Positions 18,193 to 27,234 of a stretch of DNA of 64,000 nt are shown one piece after another. Position 1 is the stretch's first letter. Each line of letters opens with the position of its first letter. The stretch comes from UBA4575 sp002386945 (lineage in GTDB: Bacteria; Pseudomonadota; Gammaproteobacteria; UBA4575). The stretch spans positions 671,751 through 735,750 of the forward strand of contig CALSUC010000001.1 in assembly GCA_943789445.1 (NCBI GenBank), in the 5' to 3' direction. Both the position numbers and the translations under genes were made by a program. The notes beneath the pieces are model-generated. The model saw only the letters and a program-made list of their open reading frames with translations, did not search any database and was not told the DNA's origin.

Positions 18193-19557
18193 ATGCCCAC
18201 CACTACTACTTCTTTCAGTCATGGACAATGGTCCTCACGCCTCGCCTTTATTTTAGCGGCTTCCGGTTCTGCAGTCGGTCTCGGTAATATATGGAAGTTT
18301 CCGTATATGGCGGGCGAAAATGGTGGTGGTGCCTTTGTTTTGATCTATCTGCTTTGTATCGTCTTATTGGGCCTGCCGATCATGATGGCGGAGGTCTTGC
18401 TCGGCAGAAGAGGGCAGCAAAGTCCAATCAATACCATGCAGGCCTTAGCGCGTGAAGCCAAGGCATCGCCCTGGTGGGGTTTGCTTGGTTGGATGGGTGT
18501 ACTCACCGGCTTTTTGATACTTTCTTATTACAGTGTGATTGCAGGTTGGTCGCTATCGTATGTCATACAAAGTGCTTCGGGTGATTTTGTCGGAGCAACA
18601 CAGCCGCAAATTGGGCAACTGTTTAGTGACCTGGTTGCTAGTCCTCAGCGTTTGATAATCTGGCATAGCGTGTTTATGTTGATGACGATGCTGGTTGTGG
18701 CGCGCGGAGTCAGTAACGGCTTAGAGCTTGCAGTGCGTTATCTCATGCCAGGTTTGGTCTTTATTATTTTATTGCTGATTGGCTACGCCATTACCCAAGG
18801 TCATTTCTGGGCTGGGATGAGCTTTTTGTTTACCCCTGATTTTAGCAAGATTAATACGGCGGTCGTATTAGATGCTATGGGCCAGGCCTTTTTTACTTTG
18901 AGTCTAGGTATGGGTTCTATTATGGTTTATGGTGCCTACCTGCCGAAAAAGATATCGATTGCTAAAACTAGTATTGCGGTTGCAGGCACCGATACCATGA
19001 TTGCTCTTTGTGCGGGTTTGGCTATCTTCCCGATTGTCTTTGCGAATCAATTGGAGCCAGCACAGGGACCAGGGTTAATTTTTAACACTCTACCTATTGC
19101 CTTTAGTCACATGCCGGGTGGCCTATTCTTTGGCACATTGTTCTTTGTGCTTTTAGTATTCGCAGCATGGACGTCTTCGATTTCCCTGATTGAGCCTGCA
19201 GTTGCTTATATGGTTGAACGCTTCCGAGTGACACGGCTATTTGCCTGTGCCTTGTGTGGTGGTTTCACCTGGCTGGTTGGTCTGGGAACCGTGTTTTCAT
19301 TTAATATCTGGCAAGACTATCGCTTTGCCGGCAAGACGATCTTTGATTGTCTGGATTTCTTGACGGCCAATCTAATGCTGCCTTTGGGTGGCTTCTTGAT
19401 CGCTATCTTTGTTGCTTGGGTAATGCAGGATGAAGATGTGCGTGATGAGATGGCGGTACATAACGCCGTACTTTATCGCTGTTGGAATATACTGTTACGC
19501 TATTTCACGCCATTAGCGTTGACCTGTATTTTCTTGCGAGTTGTTGGAGTTTTATAG
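18193..19557 (+). CDS. sodium-dependent transporter, NSS (SNF) family
   Basis: LeuT-fold Na+:solute symporter, 454 residues, with about eleven or twelve membrane segments. The N-terminal signature SRLAFILAASGSAVGLGNIWKFPY forms segment 1 and part of the Na+ and substrate site; GENGGGAFVLIYL follows. Bacterial members import amino acids or related amines; this one's substrate cannot be told. It lies between smpB and ratA, which are neighbours in many gammaproteobacteria, so it looks like an insertion into a conserved block. ratA starts 3 bp after its stop. Confidence 0.9.
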   Translation: MPTTTTSFSHGQWSSRLAFILAASGSAVGLGNIWKFPYMAGENGGGAFVLIYLLCIVLLGLPIMMAEVLLGRRGQQSPINTMQALAREAKASPWWGLLGWMGVLTGFLILSYYSVIAGWSLSYVIQSASGDFVGATQPQIGQLFSDLVASPQRLIIWHSVFMLMTMLVVARGVSNGLELAVRYLMPGLVFIILLLIGYAITQGHFWAGMSFLFTPDFSKINTAVVLDAMGQAFFTLSLGMGSIMVYGAYLPKKISIAKTSIAVAGTDTMIALCAGLAIFPIVFANQLEPAQGPGLIFNTLPIAFSHMPGGLFFGTLFFVLLVFAAWTSSISLIEPAVAYMVERFRVTRLFACALCGGFTWLVGLGTVFSFNIWQDYRFAGKTIFDCLDFLTANLMLPLGGFLIAIFVAWVMQDEDVRDEMAVHNAVLYRCWNILLRYFTPLALTCIFLRVVGVL

Positions 19558-19560
19558 TTT

Positions 19561-20001
19561 ATGCCAAGTATTAATCGCAGTGCGCTTGTGCCTTATAGCG
19601 CCGCCCAAATGTATGCCTTAGTGAATCAGGTAGAGCATTACCCAGAATTTGTCCCCTGGTGTGTTGCTAGTGATAGCAGCATGCTGACAGAGAACGAGCA
19701 AAGAGCTAGTTTGAATTTCTCAAAAGGTGCTGTTCGTACAGCCTTTACAACACTGAATACCTTGACGGAAGGTGCGCGCGTAGACATGCAATTGGTCGAT
19801 GGCCCATTTAAGCAACTGCAGGGTTGCTGGCGATTTGAAGATATTGCCGACAGCGGTTCTAGTGTTTCGTTGGAGCTGCAGTTTGAGTTATCTAATCGGA
19901 TGTTAAAATTTGCGCTGGAAGGTCTATTTAAGCAGATTACGGATCGGTTAGTGATGGCTTTTGTTGCACGTGCTGGTGTAGTCTATGGCGGTGCTGAATG
20001 A
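19561..20001 (+). CDS. ratA: RatA / coenzyme Q-binding START-domain protein
   Basis: 146-residue START-like fold (polyketide cyclase / COQ10 family). Typical text is INRSALVPYSAAQMYALVNQVEHYPEFVPWC and GPFKQLQGCWRFEDI. In E. coli RatA was reported to block 70S ribosome association; the wider family binds coenzyme Q and supports respiration, so the toxin name may mislead. Its stop overlaps the start of rnfH by 4 bp, the conserved ratA-rnfH pair. Confidence 0.9.
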   Translation: MPSINRSALVPYSAAQMYALVNQVEHYPEFVPWCVASDSSMLTENEQRASLNFSKGAVRTAFTTLNTLTEGARVDMQLVDGPFKQLQGCWRFEDIADSGSSVSLELQFELSNRMLKFALEGLFKQITDRLVMAFVARAGVVYGGAE

Positions 20002-20276
20002 AGGTAGAGCTGGTTTATATAGATACAGATGAGGAATTCATCGTGAGCCTAGATATGGCTGCTGCGACTGCGACTGTAGCGGATGCTGTTGAACAGTCAC
20101 AGGTGTTGGATAAATTTCCATCATTGAAGGCCGTCGATTACCAGCTTGGCATCTACTCTCAGGAGGTCAGTGCGGAAACTCGATTGCAGGCGGGTGATCG
20201 GGTGGAAGTGTATCGACCATTGGTATTAGACCCAATGGAAGTTAGACGCCAGCGGGCCAAGGTGTCGCGCACTTAG
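19998..20276 (+). CDS. rnfH: RnfH family ubiquitin-like protein
   Basis: 92-residue small beta-grasp protein of unknown biochemical role, named for linkage to rnf genes in some bacteria. It has the family pattern AATVADAVEQSQVLDKFP and AGDRVEVYRPLVLDPMEVRRQRA at the C-terminus. It overlaps ratA (ATGA) and converges with bamE across 11 bp. No rnf genes are present here. Confidence 0.92.
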   Translation: MKVELVYIDTDEEFIVSLDMAAATATVADAVEQSQVLDKFPSLKAVDYQLGIYSQEVSAETRLQAGDRVEVYRPLVLDPMEVRRQRAKVSRT

Positions 20277-20287
20277 CAGCTATCTAC

Positions 20288-20674
20288 TCAACTATCGCTG
20301 TCTGCTTCTGTCTCAAGCGTAGCCTGATCTTTTTCAGTTGTTGCAGCCATCTCTGACTTTACAATCTCAATTATCTTATTGCCATTGAAGATGATACTGA
20401 CATGGCGGCGTTCTTTTTCACCGTAGCCTGGAATAAGGTAGTAGATATAGTCCCATCTTTCTGGGTGGAAGATATCTGTCAGCATAGGTGAGCCAAGTAA
20501 GAACTCTACTTGTTCTTTAGTCATTCCTACTGCGAGTTGTTCAACTTTCTCGACCTCAACTGCATTGCCCTGTTGTACATCAATCTTGTGAATAGTGAAG
20601 AGCTTTCCGCTGCAGCCACTTAGGAGAGTGAGGCAAAGTAAAAGGCTGTAGATAAGGGTTTTCGACATGATCAT
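20288..20674 (-). CDS. bamE: outer membrane assembly lipoprotein BamE
   Basis: Small lipoprotein of the BAM complex that inserts beta-barrel proteins in the outer membrane. It has a signal peptide with lipobox LLSGC, then the SmpA/OmlA domain with KVEQLAVGMTKEQVEFLLGSPMLTDIFHPERWDYIY, and a 30-residue acidic C-terminal tail. 128 residues from the first ATG; a second ATG two codons later would serve equally well. It forms a minus-strand group with recN and nadK. Confidence 0.95.
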   Translation of the reverse strand: MIMSKTLIYSLLLCLTLLSGCSGKLFTIHKIDVQQGNAVEVEKVEQLAVGMTKEQVEFLLGSPMLTDIFHPERWDYIYYLIPGYGEKERRHVSIIFNGNKIIEIVKSEMAATTEKDQATLETEADSDS

Positions 20675-20733
20675 GTTTTCTCGGTTCTTGTAGGCTGGGT
20701 CTGTTTTATCGATTGCTAGTCTTGTTATACGCG

Positions 20734-22398
20734 CTAGGAATCTAACATCTCTTCAGCATGAGATAGGGTTTTTTCGGTCAGGTTGAGGCCGCCTAGCATA
20801 CGCGCTAATTCAGTTACTCGATCCTGTCGTTCTAAATAATCGATCGCTGATGCGGTATCTTTATCATCCGCCAGCTTGTTCACACGATAATGATGATCGG
20901 CCTTGGCTGCAACTTGTGCGAGGTGAGTAACTGAAAACACCTGTCGGCCACTACTAATATTGTGCATTTCCTGCCCAACAATCTCGGCGACAGCGCCACC
21001 GACACCAGAATCGACTTCATCAAAGATCAGTACAGGCAGATCTAATTTATCGGCAGCGATCATTTGAATGGCCAGGCTGATACGTGACAGCTCACCACCA
21101 GAGGCGACTTGGGCTAAACCAGCCATGGCTTGCCCTGGATTGGTCTGAACATTGAAAACTATGTTATCTAGACCAAATTGACTTGGTTTGTTGCTATCTA
21201 ACCCAGACACGCTGATCTCGAGTTTAGCTTTAGACATGCCTAATTTCGTGAGCGCCTGAGTAATGCTTTTGCTTAGCTTAGCCGCGACTTTCACACGTTT
21301 TTGGCTCAACTTTTTAGCTAGATCACGATATTTTTGTTCACTCTCCTGAAGCATGGCAGCTAGTGTTTCAATGTCGTTTTCAGGCAGATTAAGTTGTTCA
21401 TACTCTGCCTGCAGTTGGGCGTGTAAGACAGGGATTTCTTCACTGCTGATGTGATGCTTGCGCGAAATCTGCTCGATATTAGTCAGCCGTTCTTCCACCA
21501 TCAGTAATTCTTGTTCATCTACTTCAACACGGTCTGCATAATGCCTTAAGCTAGTAGCATTATCCTCAATTAGGATTAAGGCTTCATTTAAGGCGCTGGC
21601 GATGGTGTTGAGTGAGGGGTCATGAGTAGCTAAGGCATCAAGTTCGTTATTGATGTGGCCTAGCGTGGTGCTGAGATCGTCACCTTCTTCATTTTTTAAC
21701 TGGTGGCTAATTTGATTGCTGCCTTGCTTTAACTGCTCAGCATTAGCCAGTATCAAGTGTCTTTGAGTCAGCTCTTCACTCTCGTTCGGCTGAAGGTCTA
21801 AGCTTTCTAATTCTTTTAACTGATAGCTTAAGAGTTCTAATTTGGCATTAATATCTTCTGAATTTTGGCTCAGACTTTGGTAGTGGCGCTGGCGTTCTGA
21901 CCAAACCTGATATTGTTTGGCAACACTCTCGCAGAGCTTCTCATTTTCAGCAAACTGATCTAAGAGCTGGCGTTGATGGCTTTTCTGCATTAAGCCCTGA
22001 TGGGCATGCTGACCATAGATGTTAATGATTAATTCGCCGAATTCTTTTAATGTTTTTAGTGGTACGAGCACATTATTAATGTAGGCCTTGGATGTGCCGC
22101 TGCGTTTGAGTACGCGGCGTAGGATGCAATCTTCACCGACATCAAAGTCATGCTCGGCTAACCAACGACGACTGTTTTCTAGTTGGGTTAAATCGACTAA
22201 GAGGGAAATTTCAGCACGTTCTTCACCCGTTCGGATAGCGGTTAATTCAGCACGGTCACCCAAGACCAAGCCCATGGCATCGATGATGATTGATTTACCA
22301 GCACCTGTCTCGCCGGTTAAGACTGACATGCCGGCATGAAAATCAAGTTCCAAATCGCGAATAATGGCGAAGTTATGGATATGCAGCGATTTCAACAT
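20734..22398 (-). CDS. recN: DNA repair protein RecN
   Basis: SMC-like ATPase acting at double-strand breaks. 554 residues. Walker A is TGETGAGKS near the N-terminus; a long coiled-coil with many Gln and Leu occupies the middle (about residues 150-380); the C-terminal half-domain contains the signature ASGGELSRISLAIQ and Walker B LPVLIFDEVDSGVGG. The start lies 6 bp after the nadK stop, so the two are probably cotranscribed, as often seen. I saw no clear LexA box upstream of nadK. Confidence 0.97.
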   Translation of the reverse strand: MLKSLHIHNFAIIRDLELDFHAGMSVLTGETGAGKSIIIDAMGLVLGDRAELTAIRTGEERAEISLLVDLTQLENSRRWLAEHDFDVGEDCILRRVLKRSGTSKAYINNVLVPLKTLKEFGELIINIYGQHAHQGLMQKSHQRQLLDQFAENEKLCESVAKQYQVWSERQRHYQSLSQNSEDINAKLELLSYQLKELESLDLQPNESEELTQRHLILANAEQLKQGSNQISHQLKNEEGDDLSTTLGHINNELDALATHDPSLNTIASALNEALILIEDNATSLRHYADRVEVDEQELLMVEERLTNIEQISRKHHISSEEIPVLHAQLQAEYEQLNLPENDIETLAAMLQESEQKYRDLAKKLSQKRVKVAAKLSKSITQALTKLGMSKAKLEISVSGLDSNKPSQFGLDNIVFNVQTNPGQAMAGLAQVASGGELSRISLAIQMIAADKLDLPVLIFDEVDSGVGGAVAEIVGQEMHNISSGRQVFSVTHLAQVAAKADHHYRVNKLADDKDTASAIDYLERQDRVTELARMLGGLNLTEKTLSHAEEMLDS

Positions 22399-22404
22399 AG
22401 TGAA

Positions 22405-23271
22405 CTACTGACTCCAGTTTAACTTTTGGCGTAGTACGTTGAAATATGAGTAATCGTTTAGGTGCAGCAGGTGTAGCGGTTGCGCAGCATGTTCGATAAT
22501 AATGCGGTCGCCGGGTAGTAGTTTGCTATTGACCTGACCATCGACTGAAAGCACGGCAGTAAATTCATTGTGCTCGGCATAGGTGATCTCGATGCGACTT
22601 TTTTCATCGATAGCGACTGGGCGATAACTCAAGGTATGCGGGCAGATTGGTACCAATAGAGTGGCAGCGACTGATGGGTGTACGATTGGGCCACCACCGG
22701 ACAGGGCATAGGCTGTGGAGCCGGTAGGCGTTGCTACAATCAGTCCGTCAGCGCGTAAGGTGTTTAAATCAGCATCATTAATCTTGGTGTCGATTTCAAT
22801 CATGCGCACTATATCGCGGGCATGGATAACAACATCGTTGACGGCGATGCCATAGCTCATTTGTTGTTCATTACGCATCATGCTGGCAACTAAAACCGAG
22901 CGGTCTTCCTGCAGGTATTCACCAGCTAGAATTTTGCCTAGGTCCTGTTGCAGGTGTTGTGGTGATATATCGGCTAAAAAGCCTAGACGGCCCTGATTGA
23001 TGCCGACAATAGGGATGCCGTGATCAACCATATGGTGGGCTACTTTTAATAGCGTGCCATCACCACCAACAACGATTGCTAGATCTATCTCACTCGCCAT
23101 CTTGTCTAGATCGACGGTATGTACGGAGGTCTTTGCAATGCAGTTGCTCGCCTTAACATCACAGCACACCTTGACGCCATACGCATGTATGAAGTCATAT
23201 AAAGTACGCACGGTCTCAGTGATTTGCGCGTCGTCTGATTTGGCGATAATGCCGATAGAATTAAAATGCAT
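22405..23271 (-). CDS. nadK: NAD kinase
   Basis: Phosphorylates NAD+ to NADP+. The GGDGTLL motif (VVGGDGTLLKVAH) and the NADGLIVATPTGSTAYALSGGGP-like segment, here LRADGLIVATPTGST, are characteristic. I chose the ATG at 23271 (288 residues, MHFNSIGIIAKS) because GAGAG lies a suitable distance upstream; a TTG 15 bases earlier would add five residues. It heads a nadK-recN unit and is divergent from hrcA. Confidence 0.96.
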   Translation of the reverse strand: MHFNSIGIIAKSDDAQITETVRTLYDFIHAYGVKVCCDVKASNCIAKTSVHTVDLDKMASEIDLAIVVGGDGTLLKVAHHMVDHGIPIVGINQGRLGFLADISPQHLQQDLGKILAGEYLQEDRSVLVASMMRNEQQMSYGIAVNDVVIHARDIVRMIEIDTKINDADLNTLRADGLIVATPTGSTAYALSGGGPIVHPSVAATLLVPICPHTLSYRPVAIDEKSRIEITYAEHNEFTAVLSVDGQVNSKLLPGDRIIIEHAAQPLHLLHLNDYSYFNVLRQKLNWSQ

Positions 23272-23426
23272 AATATTCACTCTCAAGGAGCTTTGAACTA
23301 AGTGAGTAGTCGCTATATAAGGTCACGGCTGTAAAGTTGATTTTAAGTTATAGTAATCTTCGCACTCTAGCAATAAGCATGCAGATAACACAATTGTAAT
23401 GTACCTTTATTTAACAGGCCGAGCCT

Positions 23427-24467
23427 ATGTCTAAGTTATTAGATGCGCGTGCGCAGCACTTATTTCGCGTGTTGGTACAAAATTATATTGAAGACGGTCA
23501 ACCCTTAGGTTCACGTACTTTGACGCGTATAGCCGATTTAGATATCAGCCCAGCGACGGTGCGTAATATCATGTCAGATCTTGAGGCTATGGGGTATTTA
23601 CAGTCTCCACATACCTCGGCTGGACGTATTCCAACGGCACAGGGCTACCGTTTATTCGTCGATACCTTGATTGAGGTTAAGCCACTACACTCAAATTTGG
23701 TCTCTGGCCTGAAGAATCGACTACAGGACCAGGATTTAAATAAAGAAAATCTGGTGCAGACGGCGTCATCTATGTTGTCTTCACTGACCTCAATGGCTGG
23801 TTTGGTCACCATGCCACAGGTAGGCCAAGCCGCTTTCCGCCAAATTGAGTTTTTAAAGCTCTCCGAGCAGCGTGTTCTAGCGATCTTGGTAGTGGATCAA
23901 AAAGAGGTGCAAAACCGTATTATTCAGCTGGATCGTGACTATAGCGAGAGTGAGTTGCGTGAGATGGCCAATTGCTTGAATGATATTTTGGCTGGTTGCA
24001 ATCTGTATCAGGTGCGTAAGGTGTTGTTACAACAATTGGATGGCCTGCGCCAAGATATGGACAGTCTGATGCGTAATGCGATTTCTTTTGGCGAACAAAT
24101 CTTCCCTATTGAGCAAGAGGTGACCTCGAACTACATCGTCGAGGGGCAAACAAATTTGATGGAATTCGAAGAACTATCAAATATTGGCAAACTGCGAGGT
24201 ATATTTGATGCCTTCAGCCAGAAAAAGGACATTCTGCACCTGCTAGACCGGTGTATTTGCGCTAATGGCATACAGATTTTCATTGGCAGCGAGGCTGGCT
24301 ATCAAGCGTTAGATGATTGTAGTGTGATTTCTGCCCCTTATACGGTTAATGAGGATGTAAAAGGAGTGCTTGCGGTGGTCGGGCCTACACGAATGGCTTA
24401 CGACCGAGTGATTCCGATTGTCGACGTGACCGCACGTTTATTGAGTGAAGCCTTGAATTCAGAGTAA
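23427..24467 (+). CDS. hrcA: heat-inducible transcription repressor HrcA
   Basis: Repressor that binds CIRCE operators, usually controlling groESL or dnaK operons. 346 residues with an N-terminal winged helix (LGSRTLTRIADLDISPATVRNIMSDLE) and a GAF-like dimerisation domain; the C-terminus (VGPTRMAYDRVIPIVDVTARLLSE) is typical. It is followed by grpE and dnaK in the classical hrcA-grpE-dnaK-dnaJ order. I found a single GCACTC upstream but no matching GAGTGC arm, so no CIRCE element is visible in this window. Confidence 0.97.
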   Translation: MSKLLDARAQHLFRVLVQNYIEDGQPLGSRTLTRIADLDISPATVRNIMSDLEAMGYLQSPHTSAGRIPTAQGYRLFVDTLIEVKPLHSNLVSGLKNRLQDQDLNKENLVQTASSMLSSLTSMAGLVTMPQVGQAAFRQIEFLKLSEQRVLAILVVDQKEVQNRIIQLDRDYSESELREMANCLNDILAGCNLYQVRKVLLQQLDGLRQDMDSLMRNAISFGEQIFPIEQEVTSNYIVEGQTNLMEFEELSNIGKLRGIFDAFSQKKDILHLLDRCICANGIQIFIGSEAGYQALDDCSVISAPYTVNEDVKGVLAVVGPTRMAYDRVIPIVDVTARLLSEALNSE

Positions 24468-24509
24468 GCGCCCCCATCTTACTCACAGAACACTTTATTG
24501 GAGCAGCTA

Positions 24510-25067
24510 ATGTCAACAAACCAAACTGAAGAACAGCCAGAACAGCCATCTGAGGATGCCGTCGATGAAAATTCAGCGGACCAAGATACCGATAATACGG
24601 TAGATGAAGCGAGTGATGAGCTCACTGAGCTGCGTGACAAGGCAGAGGCTAATTGGCAGCTTTATATGCGAGCGCAGGCGGAGATGGAAAACCTACGCCG
24701 TCGTTCCGAAAAAGATTTAGAAAATGCGCATAAATTCGCGCTAGAAAAATTCGCTTCTGAGTTATTAGCTGTTAAAGACAGCTTGGAGCTTGGTCTGAGT
24801 GCTACTGATATTGATGTAGATAAATTGCACGAAGGCAGTGAGCTCACCTTGAAAATGCTAGCGCAGGCCCTTGCGAAATTTAACATCGTCGATGTTGATC
24901 CTATGGGTGAGAGCTTTGATCCTAATTCACACCAGGCAATGACGATGCAGGAGACTGCAGAACATGCCCCGAACACAGTGATTGCAGTCATGCAAAAAGG
25001 CTATCTCATCAACGGTCGCCTGTTACGCCCAGCCATGGTTGTGGTAGCTAAAGCACCTAAAGAATAG
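24510..25067 (+). CDS. grpE: nucleotide exchange factor GrpE
   Basis: Releases ADP from DnaK and acts as a thermosensor. 185 residues from the ATG at 24510, which has GGAG at 24499-24502; an upstream TTG at 24498 lies in the RBS itself and is rejected. The N-terminal 40 residues are acidic and Gln-rich, then comes the long dimer helix (NWQLYMRAQAEMENLRRRSEKD), then the beta-wing with FDPNSHQAMTM and GYLINGRLLRPAMVVVAK. Confidence 0.96.
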   Translation: MSTNQTEEQPEQPSEDAVDENSADQDTDNTVDEASDELTELRDKAEANWQLYMRAQAEMENLRRRSEKDLENAHKFALEKFASELLAVKDSLELGLSATDIDVDKLHEGSELTLKMLAQALAKFNIVDVDPMGESFDPNSHQAMTMQETAEHAPNTVIAVMQKGYLINGRLLRPAMVVVAKAPKE

Positions 25068-25116
25068 TTGGCGGGTCGCTTTTTCTACACCAAAAACTAA
25101 ATTTTTTAAATAGATA

Positions 25117-25145
25117 CTTGAATATGCTGCGACTGGCCCACATAT
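25117..25145 (+). promoter_or_regulatory. sigma-32-type heat-shock promoter of dnaK
   Basis: CTTGAA at 25117-25122, a 14-base spacer, then CCCACATAT at 25137-25145. This matches the sigma-32 consensus closely and lies about 50 bp upstream of the dnaK start, giving dnaK-dnaJ its own heat-shock promoter inside the hrcA-grpE-dnaK group. Confidence 0.72.
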
Positions 25146-25192
25146 AGAGGGTAGTTAACATATTCTTAGCAGATTTTTATTGGAGACGGAAA

Positions 25193-27106
25193 ATGGGAAG
25201 AATAATCGGTATTGACCTAGGCACAACAAACTCATGTGTCGCGGTTATGGAAGGCGGCTCAAGCAAGGTGATTGAAAATAGTGAGGGTGACCGCACGACG
25301 CCTTCAGTGATTGCTTTTGCTGATGATGAAGAGGTTTTGGTTGGACAATCAGCTAAGCGCCAATCGGTTACCAATCCAGAGCAGACATTTTATGCGGTAA
25401 AACGTTTGATCGGCCGTCGCTTTGATGAAGATGCAGTGCAAAAAGATATCAAGCTAGTGCCTTATGGCATCATTAAAGCTGATAACGGTGATGCTTGGTT
25501 AGAGGCTGATGGCAAGAAAATGGCGCCACCAGAGATTTCTGCACGTGTCTTGATGAAGATGAAAAAGACTGCTGAGGAATACCTCGGTGAAGAAGTGACT
25601 GAAGCAGTTATTACGGTTCCAGCTTACTTTAATGATTCACAGCGACAAGCGACTAAAGATGCGGGCAGGATTGCCGGTCTAGAAGTAAAGCGAATCATTA
25701 ACGAGCCTACTGCAGCGGCATTAGCCTATGGTATGGATAAGAAGCGCGGTGATCGTAAGGTCGCTGTGTATGATTTAGGTGGTGGTACTTTTGACGTATC
25801 CATTATTGAGATCGCAGTGATTGATGACGAACATCAGTTTGAAGTGTTGGCCACCAATGGTGACACCTTCTTGGGTGGTGAAGATTTTGATATGCGCCTA
25901 ATCGATTATTTGGCAGATGAGTTTAAGCGCGAGCAAGGCTTTGATCTGCATAATGATCCATTAGCACTACAGCGTCTAAAAGAAGCGGCAGAGAAGGCTA
26001 AGATTGAGCTCTCTACTTCACAGCAAACCGAAGTTAATCTGCCGTACATCACGGCTGATCAAACTGGGCCGAAGCACCTTAATATTAAGGTGACACGTGC
26101 CAAGTTGGAATCGCTGGTTGATGAGCTGGTTAAGCGTACTATTGCCCCTTGTAAGCTAGCGCTGAAAGACGCTGGTCTTACAGTTTCTGATATCGACGAT
26201 ATTATTTTGGTCGGTGGTCAGATTCGTATGCCGATGGTGCAGCAGGCAGTACAAGAGTTTTTCGGTAAAGAGCCACGTAAAGACGTCAACCCAGACGAAG
26301 CAGTTGCCATGGGTGCAGCGATCCAGGCCGGTGTGCTTGGTGGTGATGTGAAAGACGTATTGTTATTAGATGTGACACCATTATCACTGGGTATTGAGAC
26401 CATGGGCGGCGTTATGACTAAGTTGATTGAGAAGAATACAACGATCCCAACGACGGCATCGCAGGTCTTCTCTACAGCTGAAGACAATCAAACGGCAGTT
26501 ACTGTGCATGTGCTACAAGGTGAGCGTGAGCAGGCGGCTGGCAATAAATCATTAGGTCGTTTTGATTTGCAAGATATCCCACCAGCAGGGCGTGGTATCC
26601 CACAGATTGAAGTGAGCTTTGATATTGATGCCAACGGTATCTTGAATGTTTCAGCGAAAGATAAGGCAACTAATAAAGAGCAGTCGATTGTTATTAAGGC
26701 TTCTTCAGGTTTATCTGATGAAGAGATTGATAACATGGTGAAAGATGCTGAAGTACATGCCGAGGAAGATCGTAAATTCCAAGAATTGGTGACTTCACGC
26801 AACCAAGCGGACAGCATGATTCATGCGACTGAAAAATCACTCTCTGAACTGGGTGATAAAGTGGAAGCAGACGAAAAGACAGCGATTGAGGCAGCAATAG
26901 CAGATTTGCGTTCAGTCATGGAACAGGATGACAAAGAAGCCATTGAAACTAAGACGCAGGCATTAGCTGAAGCGTCCAGTAAGATGGCAGAGCAGATGTA
27001 TGCACAATCAGGAGCTGATGCGGAAGGCGCTGAAGCGACTGAAGCAAACGCTGCTGACGATGTTGTCGATGCTGAGTTTGAAGAAGTAAAAGAAAAGAAA
27101 TCCTAA
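25193..27106 (+). CDS. dnaK: chaperone protein DnaK (Hsp70)
   Basis: ATP-driven chaperone working with DnaJ and GrpE. 637 residues, normal length. The first two HSP70 signatures are intact (IGIDLGTTNSC and VYDLGGGTFDVSI), as is the interdomain linker VLLLDVTPLSLGIETMGG. In the third signature the usual VGGQTRMP reads VGGQIRMP: Ile344 (codon ATT at 26222-26224) replaces an almost invariant Thr/Ser, a one-base change from ACT. The C-terminus ends in the common acidic tail with VVDAEFEEV. An RBS TTGGAGA precedes the ATG. A dedicated sigma-32-type promoter lies upstream. Confidence 0.98.
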   Translation: MGRIIGIDLGTTNSCVAVMEGGSSKVIENSEGDRTTPSVIAFADDEEVLVGQSAKRQSVTNPEQTFYAVKRLIGRRFDEDAVQKDIKLVPYGIIKADNGDAWLEADGKKMAPPEISARVLMKMKKTAEEYLGEEVTEAVITVPAYFNDSQRQATKDAGRIAGLEVKRIINEPTAAALAYGMDKKRGDRKVAVYDLGGGTFDVSIIEIAVIDDEHQFEVLATNGDTFLGGEDFDMRLIDYLADEFKREQGFDLHNDPLALQRLKEAAEKAKIELSTSQQTEVNLPYITADQTGPKHLNIKVTRAKLESLVDELVKRTIAPCKLALKDAGLTVSDIDDIILVGGQIRMPMVQQAVQEFFGKEPRKDVNPDEAVAMGAAIQAGVLGGDVKDVLLLDVTPLSLGIETMGGVMTKLIEKNTTIPTTASQVFSTAEDNQTAVTVHVLQGEREQAAGNKSLGRFDLQDIPPAGRGIPQIEVSFDIDANGILNVSAKDKATNKEQSIVIKASSGLSDEEIDNMVKDAEVHAEEDRKFQELVTSRNQADSMIHATEKSLSELGDKVEADEKTAIEAAIADLRSVMEQDDKEAIETKTQALAEASSKMAEQMYAQSGADAEGAEATEANAADDVVDAEFEEVKEKKS

Positions 27107-27129
27107 TATTTATTTAGGTATGACTAACG

Positions 27130-27203
27130 AAGTCCATGGCCATTTTATGGCTGTGGACTTTGTGCTATCTGCTGTCCTAGGTTTTACCCCGCTGCAGGAC
27201 AGC
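27130..27203 (+). other. two consecutive hairpins between dnaK and dnaJ
   Basis: AAGTCCA (27130-27136) pairs with TGGACTT (27154-27160) with a further inner GGCCAT/ATGGCT pairing, and GCTGTCCT (27171-27178) pairs with AGGACAGC (27196-27203). Neither has a long T tract, so they look more like partial attenuators or mRNA processing/stability elements that let dnaK be expressed above dnaJ. Confidence 0.6.
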
Positions 27204-27234
27204 CTTAACTAATTTAGAAAAGTTCCCTGCTGAT

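Noticed and set aside
23287..23426. Possible CIRCE operator upstream of hrcA
   Set aside because: Only one GCACTC is present; no GAGTGC arm follows at the required 9-base spacing.
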